NCBI GenBank assembly: GCA_021203425.1
Contig: JAJQBF010000174.1
Coordinates: 1-10,328 of the forward strand
From: Clostridiales bacterium
Lineage (GTDB): Bacteria > Bacillota > Clostridia > Lachnospirales > CAG-274
Direction of reading: 5' to 3'
Length of the DNA: 10,328 bases
The position numbers and the translations under genes were made by a program. The notes below the pieces were generated by a model. That model was given only the letters and a program-made list of their open reading frames with translations. It had not been told where the DNA came from and did not search any database. Below, piece after piece: positions 1 to 7,010 of this stretch. Each line of letters begins with the position of its first letter. Positions within the stretch are counted from its first letter, which is position 1.

Positions 1-11
1 GTTTAAAATAT

Positions 12-17
12 TATAAT
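12..17 (+). promoter_or_regulatory. Possible -10 box of the ATP synthase operon
   Basis: A perfect TATAAT hexamer lies about 60 bp ahead of the first gene, in an AT-rich stretch. The matching -35 hexamer would fall left of the window edge, so only half the promoter can be examined. Another possible -35 (TTGAAT, 29-34) has no -10 at a proper distance. The call rests on one hexamer in AT-rich DNA and is tentative. Confidence 0.35.
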
Positions 18-77
18 GTTTATCAGGTTTGAATTAGAAAATATTATTATTGAAATGAAAATCAAGGAGGTGGTGTT

Positions 78-317
78 TTGGGAAAGGACTTTATAAAGGC
101 TTGGGCGATTTTGCCCCAGATTGCTCTTATTATGCTTACACCTATTCTCCTCTGTATTCTTTTCGGTCATTTTTTGGACGGGCTGTTCGGAACGGAGGTT
201 CTTTTCCTTATTATATTTACTGTTTTGGGTGTAGGGGCGGCTTTCAGGAGTCTTTATATGTTTTATATCAAAACATACGGAAATGATAATGAGGAAGAAA
301 CAAAAAAGGAGAAGTGA
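78..317 (+). CDS. atpZ: AtpZ/AtpI-family small membrane protein at the head of the ATP synthase operon
   Basis: This 79-residue protein has two predicted membrane helices (about residues 10-31 and 41-62) joined by a short loop, GHFLDGLFGT (30-39). That loop is typical of AtpZ-type proteins encoded just ahead of F-ATPase genes. The C-terminus is short, charged and cytoplasmic (NDNEEETKKEK). Known relatives are linked to Mg2+/Ca2+ supply to, or assembly of, the ATP synthase; they are not part of the catalytic enzyme. The start is TTG, chosen because a strong AAGGAGG (64-70) lies 7 nt upstream. The stop sits just ahead of the start region of atpI, so the pair is probably translationally coupled. 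Family assignment is based on length, topology, the loop motif and operon position. Confidence 0.85.
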   Translation: MGKDFIKAWAILPQIALIMLTPILLCILFGHFLDGLFGTEVLFLIIFTVLGVGAAFRSLYMFYIKTYGNDNEEETKKEK

Positions 318-319
318 AA

Positions 320-730
320 GTGATTAAGATTTCAGATGTTTCGAAAAAGCTTTTGTTATATTTGTTTGCTCTCTGCGTTATTGCCTTCGGCTTAGGCTGT
401 GTGTTTATTCCCAAAGACGGCAGTTTTTATTTGGCTGTGTCTGTAGGTTCATACGGTTTGGGGCTTGCCTTCGGCTATGTTTTCTGTGCTCTTAAGCAGG
501 TTTTGCTTGAAAGGGCGGTTGAAAAAAGCCTTGATATGGATAAGGAAACAGCGGCAGGGTATGCAAGGCTGCAGTTTATGTTCAGATATTTTTTGACATT
601 TATTGTTCTTGCGGCGGCGGCTGTTATTGACTGCATAAGCCTTTTGGGGGCTGTTATAGCTGTTCTGCTTGTTCAGCCGGCGGCTTATTTGGCAGGGAGA
701 AAGATTAAGGATATTAAGGAGAGCTCGTGA
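320..730 (+). CDS. atpI: ATP synthase subunit I (AtpI), c-ring assembly factor
   Basis: A protein of about 136 residues with four hydrophobic segments (roughly 13-32, 37-59, 88-107 and 109-127, counted from the upstream GTG). This is the usual layout of the ATP synthase I chain family, encoded ahead of atpB. Known AtpI proteins help assemble the c ring, notably in Na+-type enzymes, and stay in the membrane. Two in-frame GTG starts exist. The one at 314 overlaps the atpZ stop but lies only 2 nt after AAGGAG (306-311). The one at 320 has an ideal 8-nt spacing and is preferred here. Sequence conservation in this family is low, so the call depends largely on topology and position. A 140-bp gap with a repeat element follows. 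Confidence 0.82.
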   Translation: MIKISDVSKKLLLYLFALCVIAFGLGCVFIPKDGSFYLAVSVGSYGLGLAFGYVFCALKQVLLERAVEKSLDMDKETAAGYARLQFMFRYFLTFIVLAAAAVIDCISLLGAVIAVLLVQPAAYLAGRKIKDIKESS

Positions 731-760
731 GGTGTCCGGTTCGGTGGTTGTGCCGGCGAG

Positions 761-807
761 ACCCCACCGTCAACGCTTTGCGTTGACACCTCCCCTAGAA
801 GGGAAGG
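761..807. repeat. Hairpin-rich intergenic repeat between atpI and atpB
   Basis: The 140-bp gap between atpI and atpB holds a GC-rich block unlike its surroundings. It has a perfect 8-bp stem (GTCAACGC 769-776 with GCGTTGAC 780-787, loop TTT). A second 8-bp stem with one mismatch follows directly (CCTCCCCT 789-796 with AGGGAAGG 800-807). GGTGTC (731-736) can pair with GACACC (785-790), and CGGTGG (742-747) with CCACCG (764-769), so the element may extend from about 731 to 808. The layout, ACCCCACCGTC-hairpin-GACACCTCCCC-hairpin, resembles short intergenic repeats I recall from gut Clostridia genomes. No T-tract follows, so it is not a standard terminator. Confidence 0.6.
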
Positions 808-870
808 CTATGTGATATTTTCGGTTTTGACCGTTAATATATAATTTTATGAAGGGAGGGAAATAAATAT

Positions 871-1554
871 ATGGATTTTGGCAGTGCTTATATTCCTATC
901 ACAATCGGTAATTTCAGTTTCAGGCTTACCGAAACGGTAATAGATACATGGATAATTATGCTTGTGTTGATTATCTTTGCCGTTATAGTAAGAATTAAGC
1001 TTAATAAGTTTACCGAAGTTCCCGAAAGCGGTTTTCAGAATTTTATAGAAACCATTGTGGAAATGATGGATAGCTTTGTAATAAGTAATATGGGCATTAA
1101 ATACAGCTATTTCGGCTGTTGGTTTTTCGGTGTTTTTGCCTTTATACTTGTTTCGAATTTAAGCGGTTTGATTGCCCTGCGTCCGCCTACAGCCGATTTG
1201 GCTACAACAGCGGCTTTGGCTCTTACTACCTTTGTGCTTATTCACTTTATGGGCTTAATCACAGGTAAGCTGGGCTATTTTAAGGGTTATTTAGAACCCA
1301 TTCCGTTTTTATTACCCCTTAACATTATCAGTGAAATAGCAACACCCATTTCGCTGTCTTTCCGTCTTTTCGGCAACATTTTAGGCGGTTTAATTATTAT
1401 GGGTTTGGTTTATACTCTGCCCGTGTATGTAAGATTCTTTATTCCGGGTTTTCTGCATATGTATTTTGATGTGTTTGCAGGCTGTCTGCAGACATTCATT
1501 TTCGTTATGCTTTCAATGACCTTTATTAAGGATAAAATACCGGACGAAATTTAA
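871..1554 (+). CDS. atpB: ATP synthase Fo subunit a
   Basis: A 227-residue integral membrane stator subunit that forms the ion half-channels next to the c ring. The hallmark segment SLSFRLFGNILGG (161-173) contains the essential arginine (Arg165), the counterpart of E. coli Arg210. Five or more hydrophobic stretches are visible (around 25-40, 82-100, 113-131, 167-188 and 200-219). The proline/glutamate loop LEPIPFLLPLNIISE (141-155) is typical of Clostridia and other Gram-positives. The ATG is preceded by GGGAGG (854-859) with an AT-rich spacer. Length is normal for a Gram-positive a subunit. It follows the intergenic repeat, so its distance from atpI is unusually long for this operon. Confidence 0.97.
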   Translation: MDFGSAYIPITIGNFSFRLTETVIDTWIIMLVLIIFAVIVRIKLNKFTEVPESGFQNFIETIVEMMDSFVISNMGIKYSYFGCWFFGVFAFILVSNLSGLIALRPPTADLATTAALALTTFVLIHFMGLITGKLGYFKGYLEPIPFLLPLNIISEIATPISLSFRLFGNILGGLIIMGLVYTLPVYVRFFIPGFLHMYFDVFAGCLQTFIFVMLSMTFIKDKIPDEI

Positions 1555-1571
1555 GGAATTGATGGCTTAAG

Positions 1572-1620
1572 GAAAAATATTTTTCATCACTTCCATATTT
1601 AAAAAACTTTTTAAAATCTC
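1572..1620 (+). promoter_or_regulatory. AU-rich leader upstream of atpE
   Basis: The 81-bp spacer before atpE is almost free of GC in its second half. It contains a perfect 14-bp palindrome, GAAAAATATTTTTC (1572-1585), then a T/A-rich run up to the strong AAGGAGG (1621-1627), which sits 8 nt before the ATG. In E. coli an AU-rich region ahead of atpE raises its translation to meet the high demand for c subunits. A similar role here is an inference from position and composition. Confidence 0.4.
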
Positions 1621-1635
1621 AAGGAGGATTATTAA

Positions 1636-1917
1636 ATGGAAATTACATCAATTGAAACAGGAAGAGCGTTTGTTCTGGGCTGTTCTGCTATCGGCGCAGG
1701 TATTGCGATGATAAGCGGTTTAGGTACAGGTATCGGACAGGGTTATGCGGCAGGTAAAGGCGCCGAGGCGGTTGGCCGTCAGCCCGAAGCAAGAGGAACA
1801 ATTATGTCAACTATGATCTTAGGTCAGGCTGTTGCCGAGACAACAGGTATTTACGGTCTTGTAGTTGCTCTTATTCTTTTGCTTGCAAATCCGCTTGTAG
1901 GTCAGGTAAATGGCTGA
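1636..1917 (+). CDS. atpE: ATP synthase Fo subunit c, Na+-binding type
   Basis: A 93-residue proteolipid with two helices (about 12-39 and 57-86) joined by the polar loop GRQPEARG (47-54), which contacts the F1 stalk. Many copies form the membrane rotor. The ion-site carboxylate is Glu68. The residues known to bind Na+ in Ilyobacter tartaricus and Propionigenium modestum rotors are all matched: Gln35 (in GIGQGYAAGK), Val66, Glu68, Thr69 (Ser in those species, hydroxyl kept), Thr70 and Tyr73 (in AVAETTGIYG). H+-type c subunits usually lack this full set, so Na+ coupling is likely. The gene has the best ribosome binding site of the operon, an AU-rich leader, and a stable hairpin directly after its stop. 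All three fit high expression. Confidence 0.97.
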   Translation: MEITSIETGRAFVLGCSAIGAGIAMISGLGTGIGQGYAAGKGAEAVGRQPEARGTIMSTMILGQAVAETTGIYGLVVALILLLANPLVGQVNG

Positions 1918-1920
1918 TAA

Positions 1921-1945
1921 CTGTCTGTTTTGTAAAAACAGACAG
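1921..1945 (+). repeat. Stem-loop directly after atpE
   Basis: A perfect 11-bp stem (CTGTCTGTTTT 1921-1931 with AAAACAGACAG 1935-1945) with a 3-nt loop begins three bases after the atpE stop. No run of T follows, so it should not terminate transcription well. A stem at this place could protect the 3' end of a processed atpE message. That function is inferred. Confidence 0.65.
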
Positions 1946-2006
1946 GTCGGTTGTTAAACGGACAGCGGCAGTTAAGACTGACGGCTGTTTTGTAAAAACA
2001 GACAGG
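1925..2006 (+). repeat. 22-bp direct repeat, two copies, in the atpE-atpF spacer
   Basis: The same 22 bases occur at 1925-1946 and 1985-2006, exactly 60 bp apart; both begin CTGTTTTGTAAAAACAG. In the second copy only the inner 7-bp stem (CTGTTTT with AAAACAG) can form. Related degenerate pieces (GTTAAGACTGACGGC at 1971-1985 and GTTAAACTGACGGC at 2036-2049) suggest that the spacer arose by duplication of a short unit. Confidence 0.7.
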
Positions 2007-2008
2007 AG

Positions 2009-2044
2009 CAGTTTTTAACAAACTTATAACAGTTTGTTAAACTG
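2009..2044 (+). repeat. Second long stem-loop in the atpE-atpF spacer
   Basis: TTAACAAACT (2015-2024) pairs perfectly with AGTTTGTTAA (2031-2040) around a 6-nt loop. CAG (2009-2011) with CTG (2042-2044) can extend the stem past a small bulge. It ends about 30 nt before the atpF ribosome binding site. Together with the hairpin after atpE it makes this 176-bp spacer strongly structured. Confidence 0.6.
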
Positions 2045-2093
2045 ACGGCAGTTGTAAAAGAATGTAAAAAAGCTGAAAGGAGGTTTAATAACC

Positions 2094-2657
2094 TTGAGCA
2101 GTTATTATCTTACTGTTGTTCACGGCCTTCTTCCCGAAGGCTATAGCTTCATTCTTAATCTTGATAAGGATTTGCTGATTGAAATCGGTTTCCAGCTTTT
2201 TAATACGATATTTCTTTGTTTGTTTTTGGGTTATATTTTATATAAGCCCGTTAAGAATTTCCTTCAGGCCAGAAAAGACCGAATTGCTGGAGATTTAAAA
2301 AGCAGCAGAGAGGCAAAGCAGGAGGCTGAAACTGTTTTAAAGGAATATAAAACAAAGCTTGCGGAGATTGCCGAGGAGAGAACGGCGATTTTAGAGAAAG
2401 CCCGTGAAGAGGCCGCTGCAAACAGAGCCATCATAATCGAAGAGGCAAACAAGGAAGCAACGGAGCTTAAAGAAAGGGCTAAGCTGCAAATTGAAAGAGA
2501 CAAAGAAGAAGCACAAGATGAAATAAGACTTCAGATTATTCAGGTTTCTACCCTTATAGCAAGTCGTTTTGTTAAGGAATCGCTGAACGAATCCGCACAG
2601 AATAAAATTGTGGAGAACGTAATTAAGGATTTAGGTGATGTTAAATGGCAAAGTTAG
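2094..2657 (+). CDS. atpF: ATP synthase Fo subunit b (peripheral stalk)
   Basis: A 187-residue protein with one membrane helix (about 28-50), the conserved junction YKPVKNFLQARKDRI (50-64), then a long Lys/Glu/Ala-rich coiled coil. The coiled coil forms the peripheral stalk linking subunit a to the delta/alpha cap. The TTG start is supported by AAAGGAGGT (2076-2084) 9 nt upstream. It gives about 27 residues ahead of the membrane helix, more than most b subunits have. No better start lies further in. The 3' end overlaps atpH by 13 nt, implying coupled translation. Confidence 0.95.
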   Translation: MSSYYLTVVHGLLPEGYSFILNLDKDLLIEIGFQLFNTIFLCLFLGYILYKPVKNFLQARKDRIAGDLKSSREAKQEAETVLKEYKTKLAEIAEERTAILEKAREEAAANRAIIIEEANKEATELKERAKLQIERDKEEAQDEIRLQIIQVSTLIASRFVKESLNESAQNKIVENVIKDLGDVKWQS

Positions 2658-3184
2658 CATCAAGATATTCCACAGCACTTTTTGAACTTGCGTCCGAAAA
2701 TAATATTGATAAATATTATGACCAAATCTGTGTTTTAAACGAGGCTATATGCAAGGACGGGGAAATTATGGAGTATATTAAAAACCCCAATTTCTCTTCT
2801 GAAGAAAAGTTTAAAACATTTGAGAAAATATTTAAGGGAAATATAAAGGACGATATTTTAGGTCTTATTTCCGTAGTATTTTCAAAAAACAGGGAGAAAC
2901 AGCTCCCCGAAATATTTGACGGCTTTATTGAACTTGTTTTGGAAAACAAGGGCATAATGACAGCCTATGTTGAATCGGCAGCCCCCTTAAAGTCGGGGCA
3001 AATTAAAAAAATCAAAAACAAATTATCGAAAAATCTCGATAAGCAGATTGTTATTAAGGAAATTGTTGATGAAAGCCTTATAGGTGGTCTTAAAATAACC
3101 GTAGACGGTCACGTTATAGACGGAACAATTAAAAAGAGAATTGACGACCTTAACAAAATGCTTATTGACAACAGACTTGCGTAA
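2645..3184 (+). CDS. atpH: ATP synthase F1 subunit delta (OSCP)
   Basis: A 179-residue soluble stator subunit that caps the alpha3beta3 head and holds the b subunits. The N-terminal helical domain opens with SRYSTALFELA (6-16). The family signature region near the C-terminus is DESLIGGLKITVDGHVID (142-159), followed by KKRIDDLNKML. Length matches the family. The ATG lies inside the end of atpF, with only a weak AGGTGA-like site (2633-2638) ahead of it, so its translation probably depends on ribosomes finishing atpF. Confidence 0.95.
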   Translation: MAKLASRYSTALFELASENNIDKYYDQICVLNEAICKDGEIMEYIKNPNFSSEEKFKTFEKIFKGNIKDDILGLISVVFSKNREKQLPEIFDGFIELVLENKGIMTAYVESAAPLKSGQIKKIKNKLSKNLDKQIVIKEIVDESLIGGLKITVDGHVIDGTIKKRIDDLNKMLIDNRLA

Positions 3185-3200
3185 AGGAGTGTAACTTAGT

Positions 3201-4703
3201 ATGAATCTTAGACCTGAAGAAATCAGTTCCGTTATAAAGGAACAAATTAAGGGCTATAACAGCAAGCTAAGTGTGTCTGAAGCAGGTACGGTTATACAGG
3301 TAGGTGACGGTATTGCCAGAGTTTACGGACTTAAAAACGCTATGGCAGGAGAACTTCTCGAATTTCCCGGCGGCGTTTACGGCATTGCCCAAAACCTTGA
3401 AGAGGACAACATCGGCTGTGTTCTTTTAGGCTCAGACGAGGGAATCAAAGAGGGCGACCTTGTTAAACTTACAGGCAGGGTAGCCTCCGTTCCCGTTGGA
3501 GATGAGCTTATAGGCAGAGTTGTAAACGCTATAGGTCAGCCCATCGACAAAATGGGTCCCATTAAATCAAAAAAGAGAAGACCTATTGAAAGAGTTGCCC
3601 CCGGTGTTATTACAAGAAAACCTGTAGACGTGCCTTTACAGACAGGTATTAAGTCAATTGACGCTATGGTTCCTATCGGCCGTGGTCAGAGAGAGCTTAT
3701 TATCGGCGACAGACAGACAGGAAAAACAGCTCTTTGTATAGATACGATTATAAATCAAAAGGGAAAGGACTGTATCTGTGTTTACGTTGCAATAGGTCAG
3801 AAAGCTTCAACTGTTGCAAGAATCGTAAAGATACTTAAGGACTCGGGAGCTATCGACTACACCTTAGTAGTAGCCGCAACTGCCTCCGAATCTACCCCCT
3901 TACAGTATATAGCGCCCTATGCAGGGGTAGCTATGGCAGAGGAATTTATGGAAAACGGAAAGGACGTTCTTATTGTATATGACGACCTTTCAAAGCACGC
4001 CGTTGCTTACAGAGCGATGTCTCTTTTGCTTAAAAGACCCCCGGGACGTGAGGCATACCCCGGCGACGTTTTCTATCTCCATTCAAGACTTCTTGAAAGA
4101 TCTGCCAGAATCAGCGAGGAATACGGCGGAGGTTCAATTACCGCCCTTCCTATTATCGAAACACAAGCCGGCGACGTTTCAGCCTATATCCCCACAAACG
4201 TAATTTCAATTACAGACGGTCAGATATATCTTGAAACAGAGCTTTTCAATTCGGGTTTCCGTCCTGCCGTAAACGCAGGTCTTTCAGTATCGAGAGTAGG
4301 CGGCTCCGCCCAGATTAAGGCTATGAAGAAAATAGCGGGACCTATCCGTATAGAGCTTGCCCAGTACAGAGAACTTGAAAGTTTCTCACAGTTCGGCTCA
4401 GACCTTGACAAGGATACCCTTGAAAGACTTAACCATGGTAAGAGAGTTATGGAAATTCTCAAACAGCCTCAGTATAAAACTATGGAGGTTGAACAGGAGG
4501 TTGTAATTCTCTATACCGTTACAAATAAATATCTTGACGATGTTCCTCTGGAAAGAATTGCCGAGTTTGAAACAAAATTCTTAACTTATCTTGAAACTCA
4601 GCATAATGACGTTCTTTTAAGCATAAAGAACGACAAGGTTCTTTCTCCCGAAAAAGAGGAGATTTTAAAGGGCGCAATTAAGGCATTCAAGAAAGATTTT
4701 TAA
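3201..4703 (+). CDS. atpA: ATP synthase F1 subunit alpha
   Basis: A 500-residue non-catalytic nucleotide-binding subunit. It has the N-terminal beta-barrel (about 25-93), the Walker A loop GDRQTGKT (169-176), the Walker B strand VLIVYDD (256-262) and the loop RPPGREAYPGDVFYLHSR (279-296). The ATP synthase alpha/beta signature PAVNAGLSVS (355-364) is followed by Arg365, the arginine finger that reaches the catalytic site on beta. The glutamine of the P-loop (GDRQTGKT) is the usual alpha-type residue. The ATG has AAGGAG (3184-3189) upstream and starts 16 nt after atpH. The gene is complete and normal in length. Confidence 0.98.
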   Translation: MNLRPEEISSVIKEQIKGYNSKLSVSEAGTVIQVGDGIARVYGLKNAMAGELLEFPGGVYGIAQNLEEDNIGCVLLGSDEGIKEGDLVKLTGRVASVPVGDELIGRVVNAIGQPIDKMGPIKSKKRRPIERVAPGVITRKPVDVPLQTGIKSIDAMVPIGRGQRELIIGDRQTGKTALCIDTIINQKGKDCICVYVAIGQKASTVARIVKILKDSGAIDYTLVVAATASESTPLQYIAPYAGVAMAEEFMENGKDVLIVYDDLSKHAVAYRAMSLLLKRPPGREAYPGDVFYLHSRLLERSARISEEYGGGSITALPIIETQAGDVSAYIPTNVISITDGQIYLETELFNSGFRPAVNAGLSVSRVGGSAQIKAMKKIAGPIRIELAQYRELESFSQFGSDLDKDTLERLNHGKRVMEILKQPQYKTMEVEQEVVILYTVTNKYLDDVPLERIAEFETKFLTYLETQHNDVLLSIKNDKVLSPEKEEILKGAIKAFKKDF

Positions 4704-4718
4704 CGGGAGGGTGATATT

Positions 4719-5576
4719 ATGGCTTCAATGCGTGACATAAAACGCAGAATAAAAAGCGTCAACAGCACCCGCCAAATTACAAAGGCTATGAATCTTGTAG
4801 CCAGCTCAAAGCTGAATAAGGCGAAAGCACGTCTTGAAGGGACTAAACCCTTTGCCGAAGAAACGAGAAAGGTTATTGCGGAAATAGGCGCAGCGGCAGG
4901 AAGGCTTAATAACCCGCTCTTTGCCGAAGAGGTTAAAGGAAACAAGGCTCTTGTTATTGTTCTTACCGGCGACAAGGGACTTTGCGGCGGCTATAACAGC
5001 AATGTATGCAAGGAAACCCAGGCTCTTTGTGAAGGTAAGGACGCAAAGCTTATAACCGTAGGAACAAAGGGCAGAGATTATTTTAAAAGAAGGTCTGTTC
5101 CCATTGACAAAAGTGTTGTGGGAATATCGGAACATTTTGAATTCGGCGATGCCGTTGCTTTAGGGGAAAGAGCTTTAAAGATGTATAAAGAAAAGGAAGT
5201 AGACGCTGTTTATCTTGTCAGCACTAAATACATCTCTTCAATAAGTTCAGCCCCCAAGTCAATAAGACTTCTTCCCGTAAACCCCAATGAGTTCGAAGGG
5301 GAGGCAAAGGCTGACAGCCTTGTTTTATATGAACCCTCCGAAGAGGCTGTTCTTGAATATATTGTTCCCAAATACGTAAATACGGTTATATACGGCGGTT
5401 TGGTAGAGGCCTCTGTATGTGAGCTTGGGGCAAGAATGACGGCTATGGACGCAGCGACGGATAACGCTAAAGAGATGCTCGACAGTCTTAACCTTCTTTA
5501 TAACAGAGTTCGTCAGGGTGCGATAACAAACGAAATAACCGAAATCGTAAACGGCAGCAATGCTTTGAGTCAATAA
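4719..5576 (+). CDS. atpG: ATP synthase F1 subunit gamma (central rotor shaft)
   Basis: A 285-residue rotor subunit whose paired N- and C-terminal helices form the coiled coil turning inside the alpha3beta3 head. The N-terminus (RDIKRRIKSVNSTRQITKAM, 5-24) and the Rossmann-like core motif TGDKGLCGGYNSN (83-95) are typical. The C-terminal helix carries ARMTAMDAATDNA and ends NEITEIVNGSNAL. The last part deviates slightly from the usual gamma signature, with GS where GA is common. A good ribosome binding site (GGGAGGG, 4705-4711) lies 7 nt before the ATG, 15 nt after the atpA stop. Confidence 0.97.
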   Translation: MASMRDIKRRIKSVNSTRQITKAMNLVASSKLNKAKARLEGTKPFAEETRKVIAEIGAAAGRLNNPLFAEEVKGNKALVIVLTGDKGLCGGYNSNVCKETQALCEGKDAKLITVGTKGRDYFKRRSVPIDKSVVGISEHFEFGDAVALGERALKMYKEKEVDAVYLVSTKYISSISSAPKSIRLLPVNPNEFEGEAKADSLVLYEPSEEAVLEYIVPKYVNTVIYGGLVEASVCELGARMTAMDAATDNAKEMLDSLNLLYNRVRQGAITNEITEIVNGSNALSQ

Positions 5577-5600
5577 AAATTTTAAGAAGGAGTGAAAACA

Positions 5601-6998
5601 TTGGCTGAAAAGAATATCGGCAAGGTAGTTCAGATTATCGGCGCCGTACTCGACATAAAATTTCAAGCAGGATGTTTACCGGCTCTTAACAATGCTATAG
5701 AAATTGATAATAACGGTACAAAAATAGTTGCAGAGGTCGCTCAGCACTTGGGCGATGACGTTGTAAAGTGTATCGCTATGAGTTCTACAGACGGTCTTGT
5801 AAGAGGTGTAGACGCTGTTGATACGGGAAACCCCATAACGGTTCCCGTTGGCCCTGATACACTGGGCAGAATGTTTAACGTAATAGGGGAGCCTATCGAC
5901 AATAAGCCTGCCCCGAAGGATACAGAAAGATGGTTAATACACAGAGAGGCTCCCGCTTTTTCAGAGCAGACAACATCTGCAGAGCTTCTCGAAACGGGAA
6001 TTAAGTCAATCGACCTTTTATGCCCCTATTCAAAGGGCGGTAAGACTGGTCTTTTCGGCGGCGCCGGCGTAGGCAAAACCGTACTTATTATGGAGCTTAT
6101 AAGAAATATCGCCACAGAACACGGCGGTTACTCTGTTTTCTCAGGCGTAGGGGAGCGTACAAGAGAGGGCAACGACCTTTACCACGAAATGAACGAGTCA
6201 GGAGTTATAAATAAGACAAGTCTTGTTTTCGGTCAGATGAACGAGCCGCCTGGGGCAAGAATGAGAATTGCCCTTACAGGTCTTACAATGGCAGAATATT
6301 TCCGTGATGTTGAGCATAAGGACGTACTTCTCTTCATAGACAATATTTTCCGTTTTACACAGGCAGGCTCTGAGGTTTCGGCTCTTTTAGGCCGTATGCC
6401 TTCAGCCGTAGGTTATCAGCCTACACTTGCTACGGAAATGGGTGCTTTGCAGGAGAGAATTACTTCAACAAGATCCGGTTCAATTACATCGGTTCAGGCT
6501 GTATACGTTCCTGCGGACGACTTAACCGACCCGGCTCCGGCTACAACCTTTGCTCACCTTGACGCAACAACCGTTCTTTCACGTTCTATAGCAGAGCTTG
6601 GTATTTACCCGGCTGTTGACCCTCTTGAATCTACCTCAAGAATACTTGATCCCCTTGTAATAGGCGAAGACCATTATAATACTGCCAGAGAGGTTCAGGC
6701 TATTCTTCAGAGATATAAAGAGCTTCAGGACATTATCTCTATTTTGGGTATGGACGAGCTTTCCGAAGACGATAAGCTGACCGTAAACAGAGCAAGAAAG
6801 GTTCAGAGATTTTTATCACAGCCTTTCTACGTTGCTAAGGAATTTACGGGTATGGACGGTAAATATGTTCCCATTAAGGAAACAATAAGAGGCTTTAAGG
6901 AAATTTTGGAAGGAAAGCATGACGAAATTCCCGAATCTATGTTCTTAAGTGCCGGTACCATAGATGAGGTAGTAGAGCGTTTTAAGAATAAGAAGTAG
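5601..6998 (+). CDS. atpD: ATP synthase F1 subunit beta (catalytic)
   Basis: The 465-residue catalytic subunit, which makes or hydrolyses ATP at its interface with alpha. The P-loop GGAGVGKT (153-160), the catalytic glutamate in GERTREG (Glu185), the Walker B strand LLFIDN (243-248), the signature PAVDPLESTS (337-346) and the DELSEDD torque-loop segment (385-391) are all present. The start is taken as TTG at 5601, because AAGGAG (5587-5592) is 8 nt upstream and MAEKNIGKVVQIIGAV is a normal beta N-terminus. An in-frame GTG at 5592 overlaps the ribosome binding site and is unlikely. Confidence 0.98.
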   Translation: MAEKNIGKVVQIIGAVLDIKFQAGCLPALNNAIEIDNNGTKIVAEVAQHLGDDVVKCIAMSSTDGLVRGVDAVDTGNPITVPVGPDTLGRMFNVIGEPIDNKPAPKDTERWLIHREAPAFSEQTTSAELLETGIKSIDLLCPYSKGGKTGLFGGAGVGKTVLIMELIRNIATEHGGYSVFSGVGERTREGNDLYHEMNESGVINKTSLVFGQMNEPPGARMRIALTGLTMAEYFRDVEHKDVLLFIDNIFRFTQAGSEVSALLGRMPSAVGYQPTLATEMGALQERITSTRSGSITSVQAVYVPADDLTDPAPATTFAHLDATTVLSRSIAELGIYPAVDPLESTSRILDPLVIGEDHYNTAREVQAILQRYKELQDIISILGMDELSEDDKLTVNRARKVQRFLSQPFYVAKEFTGMDGKYVPIKETIRGFKEILEGKHDEIPESMFLSAGTIDEVVERFKNKK

Positions 6999-7010
6999 GC
7001 AGGTGATATT

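Noticed and set aside
761..810. Transcription terminator between atpI and atpB
   Set aside because: The hairpins are good but no T-tract follows on either strand, and a terminator here would cut off the structural genes of the operon.
1921..1946. Terminator after atpE
   Set aside because: The stem is strong, but it is followed by GTCGGTTGTT, not a T run, and five more subunit genes follow in the same operon.
1925..2049. CRISPR-like array in the atpE-atpF spacer
   Set aside because: There are only two exact copies of a 22-bp hairpin sequence, plus degenerate pieces. There is no regular repeat-spacer series, and no cas genes are nearby.
3973..4203. Small open frames inside the atp genes and on their opposite strands (for example 3973-4203 +, 4220-4462 -, 5325-5666 -)
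   Set aside because: They overlap strongly conserved subunit genes in other frames, lack convincing ribosome binding sites and show no recognisable protein features.
5592..5600. GTG at 5592 as the atpD start
   Set aside because: The GTG overlaps the AAGGAG ribosome binding site (5587-5592). TTG at 5601 has 8-nt spacing and gives a normal beta N-terminus.
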